From: an archaeon
Lineage (GTDB): Archaea > Aenigmatarchaeota > Aenigmatarchaeia > GW2011-AR5
Direction: 5' to 3'
DNA length: 64,000 nucleotides
Assembly: GCA_028279825.1 (NCBI GenBank)
Contig: JANQNA010000003.1
Span: forward strand, 116,620-180,619
The first letter of the stretch is position 1; each line of letters starts with the position of its first letter. The translations under genes and the position numbers were made by a program. This document shows positions 42,247 through 52,049 of the stretch, one piece after another. Below the pieces are notes generated by a model. That model saw only the letters and a program-made list of their open reading frames with translations. It ran no database searches and had not been told where the DNA came from.

Positions 42247-43818
42247 TCACCCCGGCCATCCCCACCACCACTTGCGGTCAAAAGCGTCCAGAAGACCCTT
42301 GCCTTTTTCCAGTGCAACATCCGTCGGTCCTAGGACAACCGTTTGTGTGTCAGCAATGTAGCCTGAGTTTAACGGCACAGGTGATTCAAAGAAAATTCCG
42401 AATGCACCTCTTATCGCATCGGTTGTTGTTACCCATTCCCAGAATCCTCCGGCATTCTTGTAAGGATTAGGCGTCCAGCAGTAGTCATCCTTTAATTCAG
42501 TTATGGATACCTGCAGGCACACATCCTGTGAAGAAAATTTGTCGGCAGCACTGCCTGGAATATCATCAATCTCGTTGCCAACGGATTCAACACAGACATA
42601 ATGCTCAACTTCTTTACCTTTTGAATCTCTTACAGCAATCAGTTTCTCACTCTTTGTATCATACTCGTACAAAGGATATTTTACCACGTTAGTACACGGT
42701 GTATAAGAAGCGTCAATGTAACCGTCTATACTTTGCTGCGCCTGCGTACAGGAGGCCTTTGTTATTTTCATTTCATTTATCGAGCAAGGGCTAACAACAT
42801 CAAAGTTGGAGACTTTGAAAGATATGTGTCTTTCAAGAACGTTTGCAATAAGATCGTAAAGCAGAACAGTAGCACCGATATATGGAACCCTCTTGAACCA
42901 TCCTTTTATACCAAGGCCGGAAAGAAACTTGCCTACAGTTACACCACCGCCAATACCCAGTGATTCAGCAACTTGTGTCTGGTAATTAACATCACCAACT
43001 CCGTTGTAGACAAGCTGCACTGCCTTTATATCATCACAGTTGCGTAAAGGAAATCTGTGAACACCGTCCCTTGTTTTTAAACAAAGAGATTGCGCGCCGC
43101 ACGGGATATACTTTATTGCAGACTTCTCAAAAGTATTGAGGCTCATATAATTTGTGAATGAAAATACGTTGTCGCCCTGTGAAGGCGTTTCATCATGGTC
43201 TTTTTTCTCCCAGTCCCCGTATTCACCGACGTCTTTCAGAATATCCTGCCCTATGTCAGCCGTTGTTCCCAGTGATGTCCTTTCGTCTTCCTGGTCCAGA
43301 TATATTTTATTGCTTAGTATTATGTTGTTTATTACAACACCTGTTATAGGATCAATACCTTTTCCCTCGGCCGTATCTCTTACTTCTTTTATGAAGTCTT
43401 TCACATCCTGGTAGTTGTCTCCCTCGCGGCCGGCGGGATACGGCACAATCAGCCTGTTATGCATGTTCTGGTATACTTCCCATCCCACGGCGTCACTCTG
43501 TGGAAAAGCTTCATAGTAAACCACGTAGTTGGGATCGCCGTTTGTGTTTATCAGCCATATAGGCATTACCGTGAATATAGCTGTTAATGACGGCTTGTTC
43601 TGCGGCAGCGAAAAAGATATAGTGACAGGGTTCAAGGGATCGTTGTTAAGGCATGCATGATTCATGCTTGAACGCAGCTTTTCTACATTTGCAAATGCAA
43701 TCTGGTTGTAAGGATTTGCCACAGCCATTACTATGGAAATCAGAAGTACTATACCGATCAGCAGAAAAACTAGACTGGTTGTAGTAAAGATTACTTCTGG
43801 TGTAGTCACTTCTGCCAT
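42247..43818 (-). CDS. Large membrane-anchored pilus-locus protein, 523 aa
   Basis: A 523-residue protein started at 43818, behind a GAGTGATT ribosome-binding site within the upstream gene. An N-terminal helix (TTTSLVFLLIGIVLLISIVMAV) anchors a large ectodomain with several cysteines. There is a further hydrophobic stretch near 310-330 (VPYIGATVLLYDLIANVL). No enzyme motif is seen. It is one of the largest proteins of the locus. Confidence 0.75.
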   Translation of the reverse strand: MAEVTTPEVIFTTTSLVFLLIGIVLLISIVMAVANPYNQIAFANVEKLRSSMNHACLNNDPLNPVTISFSLPQNKPSLTAIFTVMPIWLINTNGDPNYVVYYEAFPQSDAVGWEVYQNMHNRLIVPYPAGREGDNYQDVKDFIKEVRDTAEGKGIDPITGVVINNIILSNKIYLDQEDERTSLGTTADIGQDILKDVGEYGDWEKKDHDETPSQGDNVFSFTNYMSLNTFEKSAIKYIPCGAQSLCLKTRDGVHRFPLRNCDDIKAVQLVYNGVGDVNYQTQVAESLGIGGGVTVGKFLSGLGIKGWFKRVPYIGATVLLYDLIANVLERHISFKVSNFDVVSPCSINEMKITKASCTQAQQSIDGYIDASYTPCTNVVKYPLYEYDTKSEKLIAVRDSKGKEVEHYVCVESVGNEIDDIPGSAADKFSSQDVCLQVSITELKDDYCWTPNPYKNAGGFWEWVTTTDAIRGAFGIFFESPVPLNSGYIADTQTVVLGPTDVALEKGKGLLDAFDRKWWWGWPG

Positions 43819-43823
43819 TGTAA

Positions 43824-43949
43824 TCACTCAAACCCAAACAGTTCAAATACAGAATGTATGCCCGGCAATCCCCCTGAAAGCAGTGACAGCACAACTGCAA
43901 ACGCTATCAGGAGAAGCACTATGCTAACAACAACATATTCTATTCTCAT
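43824..43949 (-). CDS. Tiny membrane protein, 41 aa
   Basis: A 41-residue gene, MRIEYVVVSIVLLLIAFAVV and a short polar end. One membrane helix. It begins within the previous stop (ATGA overlap) and ends 5 bases before the next start, so it is firmly in the operon. Such tiny one-helix proteins recur in this locus. Confidence 0.6.
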   Translation of the reverse strand: MRIEYVVVSIVLLLIAFAVVLSLLSGGLPGIHSVFELFGFE

Positions 43950-44080
43950 CTAATAACACCTAACAACATCTCAATATTATTTTCTATTCCGCCGTTAAAA
44001 TAAACGTAAATAATAAGTGCTATACCCAGGGCTATTACTCCGCCGATGATATACAATGCATTTGATACTGTCAGTTCCAT
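43946..44080 (-). CDS. Tiny membrane protein, 44 aa
   Basis: A 44-residue gene, MELTVSNALYIIGGVIALGI and a short tail, with one membrane helix. It overlaps the following gene by ATGA and abuts the preceding stop at 44081. Probably a small assembly or anchoring protein. Confidence 0.6.
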   Translation of the reverse strand: MELTVSNALYIIGGVIALGIALIIYVYFNGGIENNIEMLLGVIR

Positions 44081-44929
44081 TTACTGCGCCTCACATCCCA
44101 TATATATGCCAAACAACGAGGCAGACGCACAGTTTGCCCTGGCTTCCGGACATTGTCTGCACTCTTCTTGATTGTAATTACCGCAGCTGCTGAACGGCCT
44201 GCATAATCTGCAATTCTCTATATATATTGGTACAACAGTGGGGAATGCTGTAACACGAGTTTCATCCCAGTAGCAACCCCTTTCCAGGTTCAGTTTGCAT
44301 AAGTCTTCCTCTTTGATATCGTTGCAGAAGTTTCTCCTGCATTCTGTTTCAATATTGGTTGTTATATCAAATGAAGCTATGTAATACTCCGGATAATTGT
44401 CAAGCATCTTCCCGAACGTCATCTCGGGATCGTTTATGGCCCCTGCCACGCCTGAACCCGCTTCCCATAATGTAAAGTGGAATGTATAGTTGCCTTCAAG
44501 TCTTCCTATCCTGTTAAGGATGAAATCCATCTTGATATCCTGCGGACATTCATATTCATCATCATTGACCCCGCAAGGTAGGACGTTTCGTCCGTCCTGG
44601 TCTGTACCTAAAAAGAGCAATGAGTTCAGGTCAAGTACTACAAGAAAGTCTATCCTGTCTTTTTCACTGCTTGGTATTTCTGTTGTCCCGAATTTTAGTC
44701 CGTTTATAGTGAGTATATGATCATCCTGCGCAGGACACGTAAGCCTGGCCCAGTCTGAAAGAGAATGTGCATCTATTATGCCGACAGTTCCGGGTTCAAA
44801 ATTTTCTTTGAAAGTCTTTTTTTCGAAAACTTTCATGGGATTTCCGCCGCCGAGTATCATCAGCGCGACCAATATGGTTAACAGCATCCCAAGTAAGTAA
44901 AAGAGCAGGTCTCTTTCTATCCCTTTCAT
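44081..44929 (-). CDS. Class III signal peptide-like protein, Cys-rich C-terminus, 282 aa
   Basis: A 282-residue protein beginning MKGIERDLLFYLLGMLLTILV, an MKG-type class III leader and helix. The ectodomain includes a LVVLDLNSLLFLG strand and a Cys-rich end (CRLCRPFSSC, CRQC). Another member of the MKG-type family of this locus. Exact function unknown. Confidence 0.77.
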   Translation of the reverse strand: MKGIERDLLFYLLGMLLTILVALMILGGGNPMKVFEKKTFKENFEPGTVGIIDAHSLSDWARLTCPAQDDHILTINGLKFGTTEIPSSEKDRIDFLVVLDLNSLLFLGTDQDGRNVLPCGVNDDEYECPQDIKMDFILNRIGRLEGNYTFHFTLWEAGSGVAGAINDPEMTFGKMLDNYPEYYIASFDITTNIETECRRNFCNDIKEEDLCKLNLERGCYWDETRVTAFPTVVPIYIENCRLCRPFSSCGNYNQEECRQCPEARANCASASLFGIYMGCEAQ

Positions 44930-44963
44930 AATCTATAACTTGCGCAGACCCAAATAAAACGTT

Positions 44964-45854
44964 TTAGATGGTCAGGATTCCGGCTTTTATTGTAAAATCA
45001 CCGTCTTGACCGCCTAACCTCGAGTCTTCGCAGAACAGGAGTTCGTTAAAGTCATTTGTCTGTCTTGTGCATTCATTGTCTTTCCAGAAACTAAGATAAA
45101 CAACTTCTGTCACGTCAAATTCTCTGTCACTTCTGTAGTCAATTTCCGCTCTGACTAATCTGTTATTACAGTCAGGCTCTTCATTTACTCTTACAATTAC
45201 CTCGCCGCCGCACATCTTCACCCTTTGTTCACAAATCTCTCTTTTTTCTCCCTCTCTGCATTCCCTGAGAAAACTTGTATATTGCTTGTCAGTATCACAC
45301 TCCATGGAGAATTGTGCCCAGCATTCGGCAAAAACATCAGTAATATCCACCTGATCCAGATCCCTGCGTCTTTTTATCAGTGTATTAACCAGAAGCGCAG
45401 CGTCCCTGTCACCTCTTACAATAGCCGGAACGTATTGTCTGAATGGATAGTTTGAATATCTCTCAAGATCAACTATAGGTGCAATAACTGTCTGCAGTGT
45501 ACCTGTAAGTATCGGCTGCGCAGTTACACCGGCTTCCGCCCTGAAAGTGTCCTGTCCGTTGGAGAGTTCTGCCCTTACGTACTGCTCCTTGAATCTTATT
45601 ATTGTGATTACGTCTTCCTCGCCTTCACCGATAACCTTCAGTATAGGCTGAGCTTTTATGTCATAATGATAACTTGTACCGAGTTTTGTCGGTTCTACTG
45701 TCACCTCTCCTCCGATCAGGTTTATTGACATGTGTTGTGTAAGATTGCCGCTGGCATCAAGGCCTGCTCTCAGTTCATGCGCTGCAACATTGAGCGTTAA
45801 TCCGAGCACTATTAATGCAAGAACCAGTGAAAGAACAAACTTGTTCTGTTCCAT
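44964..45854 (-). CDS. Secreted protein in the pilus locus, 296 aa
   Basis: A 296-residue protein with a signal peptide (FVLSLVLALIVLGLTLNVAAHE; a cut near AHE is plausible). The exposed part is beta-rich with an AELSNGQDTF segment and a Cys-rich middle (CWAQFSMEC, CREGEKREICEQRVKMC). No class III leader. It overlaps by one base with the next upstream gene. Function unknown. Confidence 0.75.
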   Translation of the reverse strand: MEQNKFVLSLVLALIVLGLTLNVAAHELRAGLDASGNLTQHMSINLIGGEVTVEPTKLGTSYHYDIKAQPILKVIGEGEEDVITIIRFKEQYVRAELSNGQDTFRAEAGVTAQPILTGTLQTVIAPIVDLERYSNYPFRQYVPAIVRGDRDAALLVNTLIKRRRDLDQVDITDVFAECWAQFSMECDTDKQYTSFLRECREGEKREICEQRVKMCGGEVIVRVNEEPDCNNRLVRAEIDYRSDREFDVTEVVYLSFWKDNECTRQTNDFNELLFCEDSRLGGQDGDFTIKAGILTI

Positions 45855-46030
45855 TAGCTTACACCCGGGAGACTGCCCACAATAGAATCAAAAAATCCGT
45901 AAGCTATATTGCTTACGCCGCTTGGTGCTTCTCCCCCGATAGTCGCAAATAGTATGAAGAAGACAAACACACCGGCTACAGCCAGTATTACCGCGGTAAG
46001 CCACCATGTAACTGTTGATAAACCTTTCAT
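45854..46030 (-). CDS. Small pilin-like protein, 58 aa
   Basis: A 58-residue protein started at 46030 (ATG overlapping the previous stop). MKGLSTVTWWLTAVILAVAG is an MKG-type leader and helix, followed by a short FFILF-containing tail. It fits a minor or major pilin with very small head. Its small size and tight spacing resemble Flp-type pilins. Confidence 0.7.
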   Translation of the reverse strand: MKGLSTVTWWLTAVILAVAGVFVFFILFATIGGEAPSGVSNIAYGFFDSIVGSLPGVS

Positions 46031-46179
46031 TATGACCATCCTCCAAGCAGGCCCTGAAGTCCTTCAGAGGCACCCTTTGAGATCTCCGGGGCATATAGCT
46101 CCCAGTATGCAAACATGACGAATACTATAACTACAACCCCTATTATAGCTAAAAGCAGATGCATGTAACTACCTTTCAT
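46030..46179 (-). CDS. Small pilin-like protein, 49 aa
   Basis: A 49-residue gene found by translation: MKGSYMHLLLAIIGVVVIVF and a short amphipathic end (GASEGLQGLLGGWS). An MKG start precedes the hydrophobic helix. It overlaps its neighbour by one base and stands in the same run of small pilin-like genes. Confidence 0.65.
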   Translation of the reverse strand: MKGSYMHLLLAIIGVVVIVFVMFAYWELYAPEISKGASEGLQGLLGGWS

Positions 46180-46305
46180 TTAGCAGACCCCCAGCATACC
46201 GCATCGTACGCTGCTTTCAAATGTGATCAGAAACCCGAATACAACCAGCAGTAAGGCAATCCCTATGAACATCCACAATTGTGAATCAACCATACCTTTG
46301 AGCAT
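46180..46305 (-). CDS. Small membrane protein, 41 aa
   Basis: A 41-residue gene, MLKGMVDSQLWMFIGIALLL followed by a short tail with two cysteines. The LKG/MVD start is similar to the MKG leaders. It is next to the promoter of the divergent thermonuclease and may begin the pilin operon. Confidence 0.6.
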   Translation of the reverse strand: MLKGMVDSQLWMFIGIALLLVVFGFLITFESSVRCGMLGVC

Positions 46306-46339
46306 TGTATATATTAATTTTGCCTTCAATTTATAGTTT

Positions 46340-46777
46340 ATGAAAAAGTTAATACCGCCAATTGTTCTTGTATTACTGTTAGTAGTGGCAGTTCTCATCC
46401 AAAAACCCGTTGTAGAGGACAGGCTGGTTACCAGAATTATCGATGGTGATACAATTGTTGTTGAAGGCGGTGAAAGAGTCAGGCTGTTAGACATTGATAC
46501 GCCTGAACGCGGTGAACCTTGTTATCAGGAAGCTAAAGATCGATTAGAAGAGCTGATAGATGGTAAGGAAGTTACTTTAGAGCCGCATGCTGAAGATCGT
46601 GACAGGTATGGCCGTTTACTGAGGTATGTTTTTCTTGAAGACCAATTGATCAACTTGGTTCTTGTTCACGAAGGACTGGCCACGTTGTATGTATATAACA
46701 AAGGACCCTACCACAACTACTTTGTAAAAGCAGAGCAAACAGCAAAGGAATACGGCTGTGTGTTTAACCAAGAATAG
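46340..46777 (+). CDS. Membrane-anchored thermonuclease (SNase family)
   Basis: A 145-residue protein with an N-terminal hydrophobic segment (IPPIVLVLLLVVAVLI), acting as a signal or anchor, then a staphylococcal-nuclease-type OB-fold domain. VRLLDIDTPE supplies the Arg and Glu, and RDRYGRLLRYV the second Arg. DGDT is the metal site. It cuts DNA or RNA outside the cell. It lies between pilin genes and the secretion platform gene, on the opposite strand. Confidence 0.9.
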   Translation: MKKLIPPIVLVLLLVVAVLIQKPVVEDRLVTRIIDGDTIVVEGGERVRLLDIDTPERGEPCYQEAKDRLEELIDGKEVTLEPHAEDRDRYGRLLRYVFLEDQLINLVLVHEGLATLYVYNKGPYHNYFVKAEQTAKEYGCVFNQE

Positions 46778-48731
46778 ACGTTATCAGCGGTCCGAACATT
46801 GCAAGTGTAAGTATCATACAACCGACGAAAACAGTATAGCCCATGACAAGCGCGTATCCTGTTGTGTTCTGACGTCCAATAGGATCCTCGCCGTTTTCTA
46901 TTGAATTTATGAACATTGAAAGTATGAAAGCCGTTTCTATCAAATAGATACTGACAATAGCTATGAATTCAAACGGGGTTATAGCAACGTCTGCAAACGA
47001 AGAAAGGAAAGGCACGTTCACGTTGCCTAAGTCTGTGACTCTTTCGCCAATCTGACCGAGAATTCTCATTATTATAATAGCAAGTGTTACAACAACGCCG
47101 GAGATCATCGGCGAAAGAAAGTACGCCTGGAATCTGAGAGAATTCAATGTATCACTTAATTCACCTTTCACCTCTTCCTGGGTGTCATGCAGACCCTTCA
47201 GGTATTTGGATATAGAAAGCATAGCAACGGCTGCCGTTCTTACACCTTTTCTCGTAGATTCAACAACCGTCTTCATTATGGATTTTATCAGTTTTGACGG
47301 ATAGTAGCGGATGGCTCCATATTGTTTGTCAAAGAATGCCTGTGCAAACGTAAAGCCCAGCATTTTCATGTTTCTTAGAGCTCTCTGGAAGAGGTCCTTT
47401 ATGGTCAGGTTCTTTATTCTCTCCATTGAATGCTCTATGGAAAGTTCTATCGGTATTCCTCCGGATATCTGGCTGCCTAACTGGAAGAGTGCTTCAGCGA
47501 ACTCCCCTTCTATCTTTCTGACCTTTTCTCTTACTTTCATCCTCTGTTTTGAGAGAAGAATATAGTATATGCCGAAACTAAGTGAGAAGCCAAAGCCAAC
47601 TGTTACAGCCGGAAGAATTCCTTCCGGTGTGCCGGAAGCCGCTTCGTTAAGATACAACAGTAATCCAAATGATATCAGTACTATTCCGATAACAAGTCCG
47701 ATAGGCCATGCCCTTACATCCTTCTTGCCCATTTTGAACTTTCCCGGCGGCGGCACATTCGGATTCTCTGTAATATCTATCTTACTGAATGTTGGTGGTC
47801 TCGTTTCCAGTATGTTCGTTATAACAAAATAAAGTATGAGGGGCAGCATTATGTCATACCCAACAAACAGGAACACTGAAGATACGCCAAGGAACACTGC
47901 AACTATAGGGAACAGCACCAGACCCATGATAGGCAATATTACCCCCAATGCATGTACTACCATGACAGGCATTTTCAGGTTCTGGTTAAAGTGTCTTGCC
48001 TCTTCACGGCTTCCGTCAAGTATCTTATCCACAGCCTCATCCAGTAGTTCAATTCTTTTCTGTCCGACCTGTTTCAGCGAAGTTATTGTAAGTTCAACGG
48101 CCTCTACAAAAGACCTGTTCTTTTTCCATCTTTTCGTATAATCAGTAAGCGCATCTTCCATAGAGAGAAACGTACCAAGCTCAACATCCCACAAGAGTTT
48201 CTTTATCTCGTATCCAAGCGTAGTGTCAATATTCTCGGCAGCAAACTTCACGGCGCTTTCCAGATTCGGTACATTTCTCAGGTACATCGCAATGTACAGA
48301 ACAAAAGTAACTATGTCCGCCCCTGCTTCCGTCTCATATTTTCTTTTCAGCCTGCTGGGATAAGTGTGAATATAGAGCGTAAAGAACAGTGCAAGCACAA
48401 GAAACATAATCCCAAAGCCGAACGGAAGCCCTGGAAGTCCAAAAAATCCCAGAAGCATTAGGAATATAAGCGGCAGCGTGGCAAAGACGGCAAAAGTCAT
48501 TGTCAGTGAAGCCACACCGGTTGGTGTAACACGAAGATGTGCAAACTGTATTGTCTCTTCCAGTTTCTTCCTGCTTTTCTTGTCGGGATCAACCTTAATG
48601 ATGCCTGTTGCTGTTTTACACGCCTTCTCGTACATAGTCTTCGGAAGGTTACGGAACTGTTCCTCTTCCTTATACAACCGGTATTCCCGGGATATTAACT
48701 TCTTTATTTCTTTTTCCCGTCTCTTTTTCAT
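46764..48731 (-). CDS. Type II/IV secretion platform protein (TadC/ArlJ/GspF type)
   Basis: A 655-residue polytopic membrane protein, about nine helices. It has two T2SF-type helical domains: YIAMYLRNVPNLESAVKFAAENI, and GEFAEALFQLGSQISGGIPIELSIE. In archaea it forms the membrane base of archaella and adhesion pili together with the ATPase. The gene for that ATPase lies upstream in the same direction. The long size with two domains fits archaeal ArlJ/TadC-like members. Confidence 0.9.
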   Translation of the reverse strand: MKKRREKEIKKLISREYRLYKEEEQFRNLPKTMYEKACKTATGIIKVDPDKKSRKKLEETIQFAHLRVTPTGVASLTMTFAVFATLPLIFLMLLGFFGLPGLPFGFGIMFLVLALFFTLYIHTYPSRLKRKYETEAGADIVTFVLYIAMYLRNVPNLESAVKFAAENIDTTLGYEIKKLLWDVELGTFLSMEDALTDYTKRWKKNRSFVEAVELTITSLKQVGQKRIELLDEAVDKILDGSREEARHFNQNLKMPVMVVHALGVILPIMGLVLFPIVAVFLGVSSVFLFVGYDIMLPLILYFVITNILETRPPTFSKIDITENPNVPPPGKFKMGKKDVRAWPIGLVIGIVLISFGLLLYLNEAASGTPEGILPAVTVGFGFSLSFGIYYILLSKQRMKVREKVRKIEGEFAEALFQLGSQISGGIPIELSIEHSMERIKNLTIKDLFQRALRNMKMLGFTFAQAFFDKQYGAIRYYPSKLIKSIMKTVVESTRKGVRTAAVAMLSISKYLKGLHDTQEEVKGELSDTLNSLRFQAYFLSPMISGVVVTLAIIIMRILGQIGERVTDLGNVNVPFLSSFADVAITPFEFIAIVSIYLIETAFILSMFINSIENGEDPIGRQNTTGYALVMGYTVFVGCMILTLAMFGPLITSILG

Positions 48732-48867
48732 ACTATCTGTATGGTCCCAGAGTATCTAATAAGTTTTCTTTCTCAGAAGGGTCTTTCTTTTCCATAAAAA
48801 TAGATTATTTCTACGAATCAATAATAATTCTTTTTCCCTTGAGGGTTTTTCTTCTGAAGAAAAAGGC

Positions 48868-51090
48868 TCAATAGTTTTTCTTCAGCCAGTTCAGCCATCT
48901 TTCGTATATCAATGAATTATCCAAGGTCCCGACTTCTTCCTTGACTTCATTGCCTATGATGTGGAATCGTGAGTTTGATTTTATCACATTCTCAGCTTCC
49001 AAAAGATTGGTGTTGTTTGTTTTCTTTGAATAGTCCAGCAGGGTCTGCAGGATTTTTGCACGTAGTGTTATATTATTCCATACAGAATCCCAGTTGCCTT
49101 TCCAGTCACGCACTCTTGCAGCTATGTCATTAAGCACTTGTGATTCGCCCATCAAAAGGGTCTTTGACGGCTTCAGTGCGTCTTCCTTTGCTGAATACTC
49201 CAGAAGATTCACAAAACCGCCCTCGTCCATTGGGTCTACTTTCCAGTGTTTTCGCACTTCAGTCATTTCCACTATTCTTCTAAAAGAATGCAACCCGTCC
49301 GGAGACTTTAACATGTTGGCAATCACGACAATATCTGTAGACTTGAAACTTGTGGGCGGCACGCCAAGATCATTTACAACACGGTCAAAAACACCGTATG
49401 CGGAATCACCATGGATTGTACCGGCTACTACATTGGCTAATGCACCGATTCTCATCGCTTCATACAGCGCAAGCGCCTCCTTACTTCTGACTTCACCGAT
49501 TATAAGACAGGAGTCCCCTAAACGAAGTGCTGTTCTCAGTGCAGCCTCAGCAGGTAATTCAGTCTCAACATTAGTTATCACGCTTCGCGACTTCAATCTT
49601 TCAATATTATAGCCCATTGCAGCTAATTGCTCTGTTGGCAGTTCAATCGTATCTTCCACTGTTATGATCCTAAGTTTAGGCATTATCTGTACCATGCACG
49701 CGCCCAACAGAGAAGACTTACCGCTCGATCTTGTACCTGCTATCAGCATTGTTCTTGAACCGTCTATTAAGAACCATAAAAGCCCTGCAGAGAAAGCGTC
49801 GAATGCTTTAGCCTTCATGAAAAGAGGAAACGTCCATGGTTTATCCCTGTGCCTTCTCAACGCAAATCCTAAACCGTCCACAGAAAGTGTCCTTGTAATG
49901 GCTGCTACTCTAGCTCTTCCACCAGGCACGGATACCTCTGTATCTAAAACAGGATTTGATTCATCCAGTGGTCTGCCGCTCTTTAACCTGAACCTGGTTG
50001 CCCATGATTCGCCGTCCTCACGGCTGGGAACAATGTTTGTCTCGCATTCCTGATGGCCGCCATGGAACAGGTATATAGGCGAAGCACCAAGCGGCGCGTT
50101 TATCTCTATATCCTGGACATGCTCGTCCTGAAGTATCAGATCCAGCACGCCTAAACCGGCTGTATATCTTGTAAGTATGCTTGCTAATTCCTCTAACCTA
50201 TGTTCACTTATCTCATAATCCTGGGCCAGATCTCTCAGCATATCCAGTCCAATCCTAAACAGGTTCTCCCTTATCCTTTCCGGCTGCTCCAGTTCTCCTT
50301 CTCTCGGCTCGTGTCTTCCTAGATATCTTCTCGCTGTGTCAAGCATGGTGTATTCTATTTCATTCAGCTTAAACTCCGGAGGAATAATGTGATATAACTT
50401 ACGCACGCTGCCGGGAATAGCGTATATCTCTATGTCAGTCCCGCCTATTTTGTACCTTTCCAAAAGTTCTGAGTTGGCCGGAGGAAGAGAAATGTAACGG
50501 GTATATATGAAGTTTGGTCTTACAGTCGGGTGAAAGATCCGGCGGTATAGTGAACGATCTTTATGGTCACGCAGATTAGGTTTGGCAAGCTGGATAAGCC
50601 TGCAATCATCAAGAATCTTTGCTATGGGCAACAACGCCTTTGTCAGGTATTGATTATACGAATCTTTTTTGATATCCGTTTCCCTTTCCACTTTAATTCG
50701 TATTACTCTTATCTCGCGAAGCAGATTCTTGTACGCCTGTATAGGGTCAAATCTTATGTCATTCATCAGTCTCTGAAGAAATTTATAACGCTCAGGCGCG
50801 CTTGCCTCATCTCCAACAACCACAACATTCTTTATAGAAACAAGTTTTTCTTTGAGTATTCTCTCAAGAGCCATGGCAACTTCCAGTAACATTTTTGATT
50901 CTGTAAAATCATATTCGTATTCACGGGTCCCGGCAAAAACAATACGCACCACCTTTTTGAGCTCAAGAAGTTTATCAATCGTAGTAGCCATGCACGCGCT
51001 GTAGTCCTCTATTGAATCGCCATACAGCCCGCCTAAACAGTTTATCCGCATTTTCTGCGTGTCCTCGTCATATTCGTAATCGTAAACCAT
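48868..51090 (-). CDS. Type II/IV secretion ATPase (ArlI/TadA/VirB11 type)
   Basis: A 740-residue ATPase. The core has Walker A (AGTRSSGKSSLLG, near residue 450), ITVEDTIELP (Asp box) and a Walker B-like LIIGEVRSKEAL (near 528), with a TIHGDS His-box. It powers assembly of archaeal pili. The N-terminal third is long and has no motif that I recognise. It is followed by the membrane platform gene. Confidence 0.93.
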   Translation of the reverse strand: MVYDYEYDEDTQKMRINCLGGLYGDSIEDYSACMATTIDKLLELKKVVRIVFAGTREYEYDFTESKMLLEVAMALERILKEKLVSIKNVVVVGDEASAPERYKFLQRLMNDIRFDPIQAYKNLLREIRVIRIKVERETDIKKDSYNQYLTKALLPIAKILDDCRLIQLAKPNLRDHKDRSLYRRIFHPTVRPNFIYTRYISLPPANSELLERYKIGGTDIEIYAIPGSVRKLYHIIPPEFKLNEIEYTMLDTARRYLGRHEPREGELEQPERIRENLFRIGLDMLRDLAQDYEISEHRLEELASILTRYTAGLGVLDLILQDEHVQDIEINAPLGASPIYLFHGGHQECETNIVPSREDGESWATRFRLKSGRPLDESNPVLDTEVSVPGGRARVAAITRTLSVDGLGFALRRHRDKPWTFPLFMKAKAFDAFSAGLLWFLIDGSRTMLIAGTRSSGKSSLLGACMVQIMPKLRIITVEDTIELPTEQLAAMGYNIERLKSRSVITNVETELPAEAALRTALRLGDSCLIIGEVRSKEALALYEAMRIGALANVVAGTIHGDSAYGVFDRVVNDLGVPPTSFKSTDIVVIANMLKSPDGLHSFRRIVEMTEVRKHWKVDPMDEGGFVNLLEYSAKEDALKPSKTLLMGESQVLNDIAARVRDWKGNWDSVWNNITLRAKILQTLLDYSKKTNNTNLLEAENVIKSNSRFHIIGNEVKEEVGTLDNSLIYERWLNWLKKNY

Positions 51091-51162
51091 ACTAAGTAAT
51101 AGTCAAGAGTATTTTTTAAGCTACTTTACAGCGTTTTTATTTGTTTTGGACATCGTCTTAGG

Positions 51163-52023
51163 ATGGAGCCCGTTTATGTTAGAACTATTGCTGAAAGAAA
51201 ACCCATTTATCGTGGCGGAATAACAATGTTTTTGGACCTGCCTTTAGATGTTGGCGAGGAGGCGCATGCTAAATGGGTAGAAAGGTATGGTAAAGAATTT
51301 ACTTTTCCGAATTTGAGGTCACCGGGACCATCACTGCTCAGCCAAGCAAGAGAGGCACTTATAAGCGGTGACGAAGAAGCCGCCGACAACTTATTTGCAG
51401 AAACAATAAAACATACGATAAAAAGTTACGATGAAAAATCAGATCCTGAAAAATGGGGTGATATGGCAGTTCAATTGCCAGGAGATTGGGGTCCTTCTTT
51501 ACCAGAAAAACGAAAACTCAGAGAAATGCTTACAGAACTTGCACATGGGAGAGTACTGGAAGCTATGTGCGGCTTTAATTCATACTTTGGAGAATCTGAT
51601 AGAGTAACAGATTTAGTGGCGCTGGATTTCTGTAAGGAAGCCCTGGAGCGATATGAATATCCAGAAAGAGAGAGAATTCTGTACGATCTGGAAAGAATTG
51701 CAGAAGGAGAAAGAATGGACTTTTTCTATGACGAATCATTTGACACTGTAGGTATTGTTGCAGGAGTGAACTACCTGTCTGATGCTTTTGTTGTATATAG
51801 AGAATTTCACCGAATTTTGTCCCGCGACGGTAGATTACTGGTTGTAAATGCAACATCGCATGGTTATACAGATATGATAAAAAAAGATTTTGAACCTGAA
51901 GAACAATCAAAACTTGTTGAAGCGGCAGGCTTTTCTGTCAGGGTAGAAGAACTTGGATTGACCAAGGAAAATGAAATAGGAGAGTATTTTCTGATAGAAG
52001 GCACCAAGCTCCACAAACCTTAA
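51163..52023 (+). CDS. SAM-dependent methyltransferase-like protein, 286 aa
   Basis: A 286-residue protein. The C-terminal 190 residues fit a class I methyltransferase, with a degenerate motif I (VLEAMCGFNSYFG) and clearer later parts: DLVALDFCKEAL, DTVGIVAGVNYL and a DGRLLVVNA strand. The first 90 residues contain no motif. The unusual glycine motif makes activity less certain. Confidence 0.75.
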   Translation: MEPVYVRTIAERKPIYRGGITMFLDLPLDVGEEAHAKWVERYGKEFTFPNLRSPGPSLLSQAREALISGDEEAADNLFAETIKHTIKSYDEKSDPEKWGDMAVQLPGDWGPSLPEKRKLREMLTELAHGRVLEAMCGFNSYFGESDRVTDLVALDFCKEALERYEYPERERILYDLERIAEGERMDFFYDESFDTVGIVAGVNYLSDAFVVYREFHRILSRDGRLLVVNATSHGYTDMIKKDFEPEEQSKLVEAAGFSVRVEELGLTKENEIGEYFLIEGTKLHKP

Positions 52024-52049
52024 AATACAGTACGGGACATTATAGAGAT

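Noticed and set aside
48840..48870. Intrinsic terminator between the ATPase and platform genes
   Set aside because: The TTTTTCTTC/GAAGAAAAA repeat overlaps the end of the ATPase gene region and is weak, so I do not list it as a feature.
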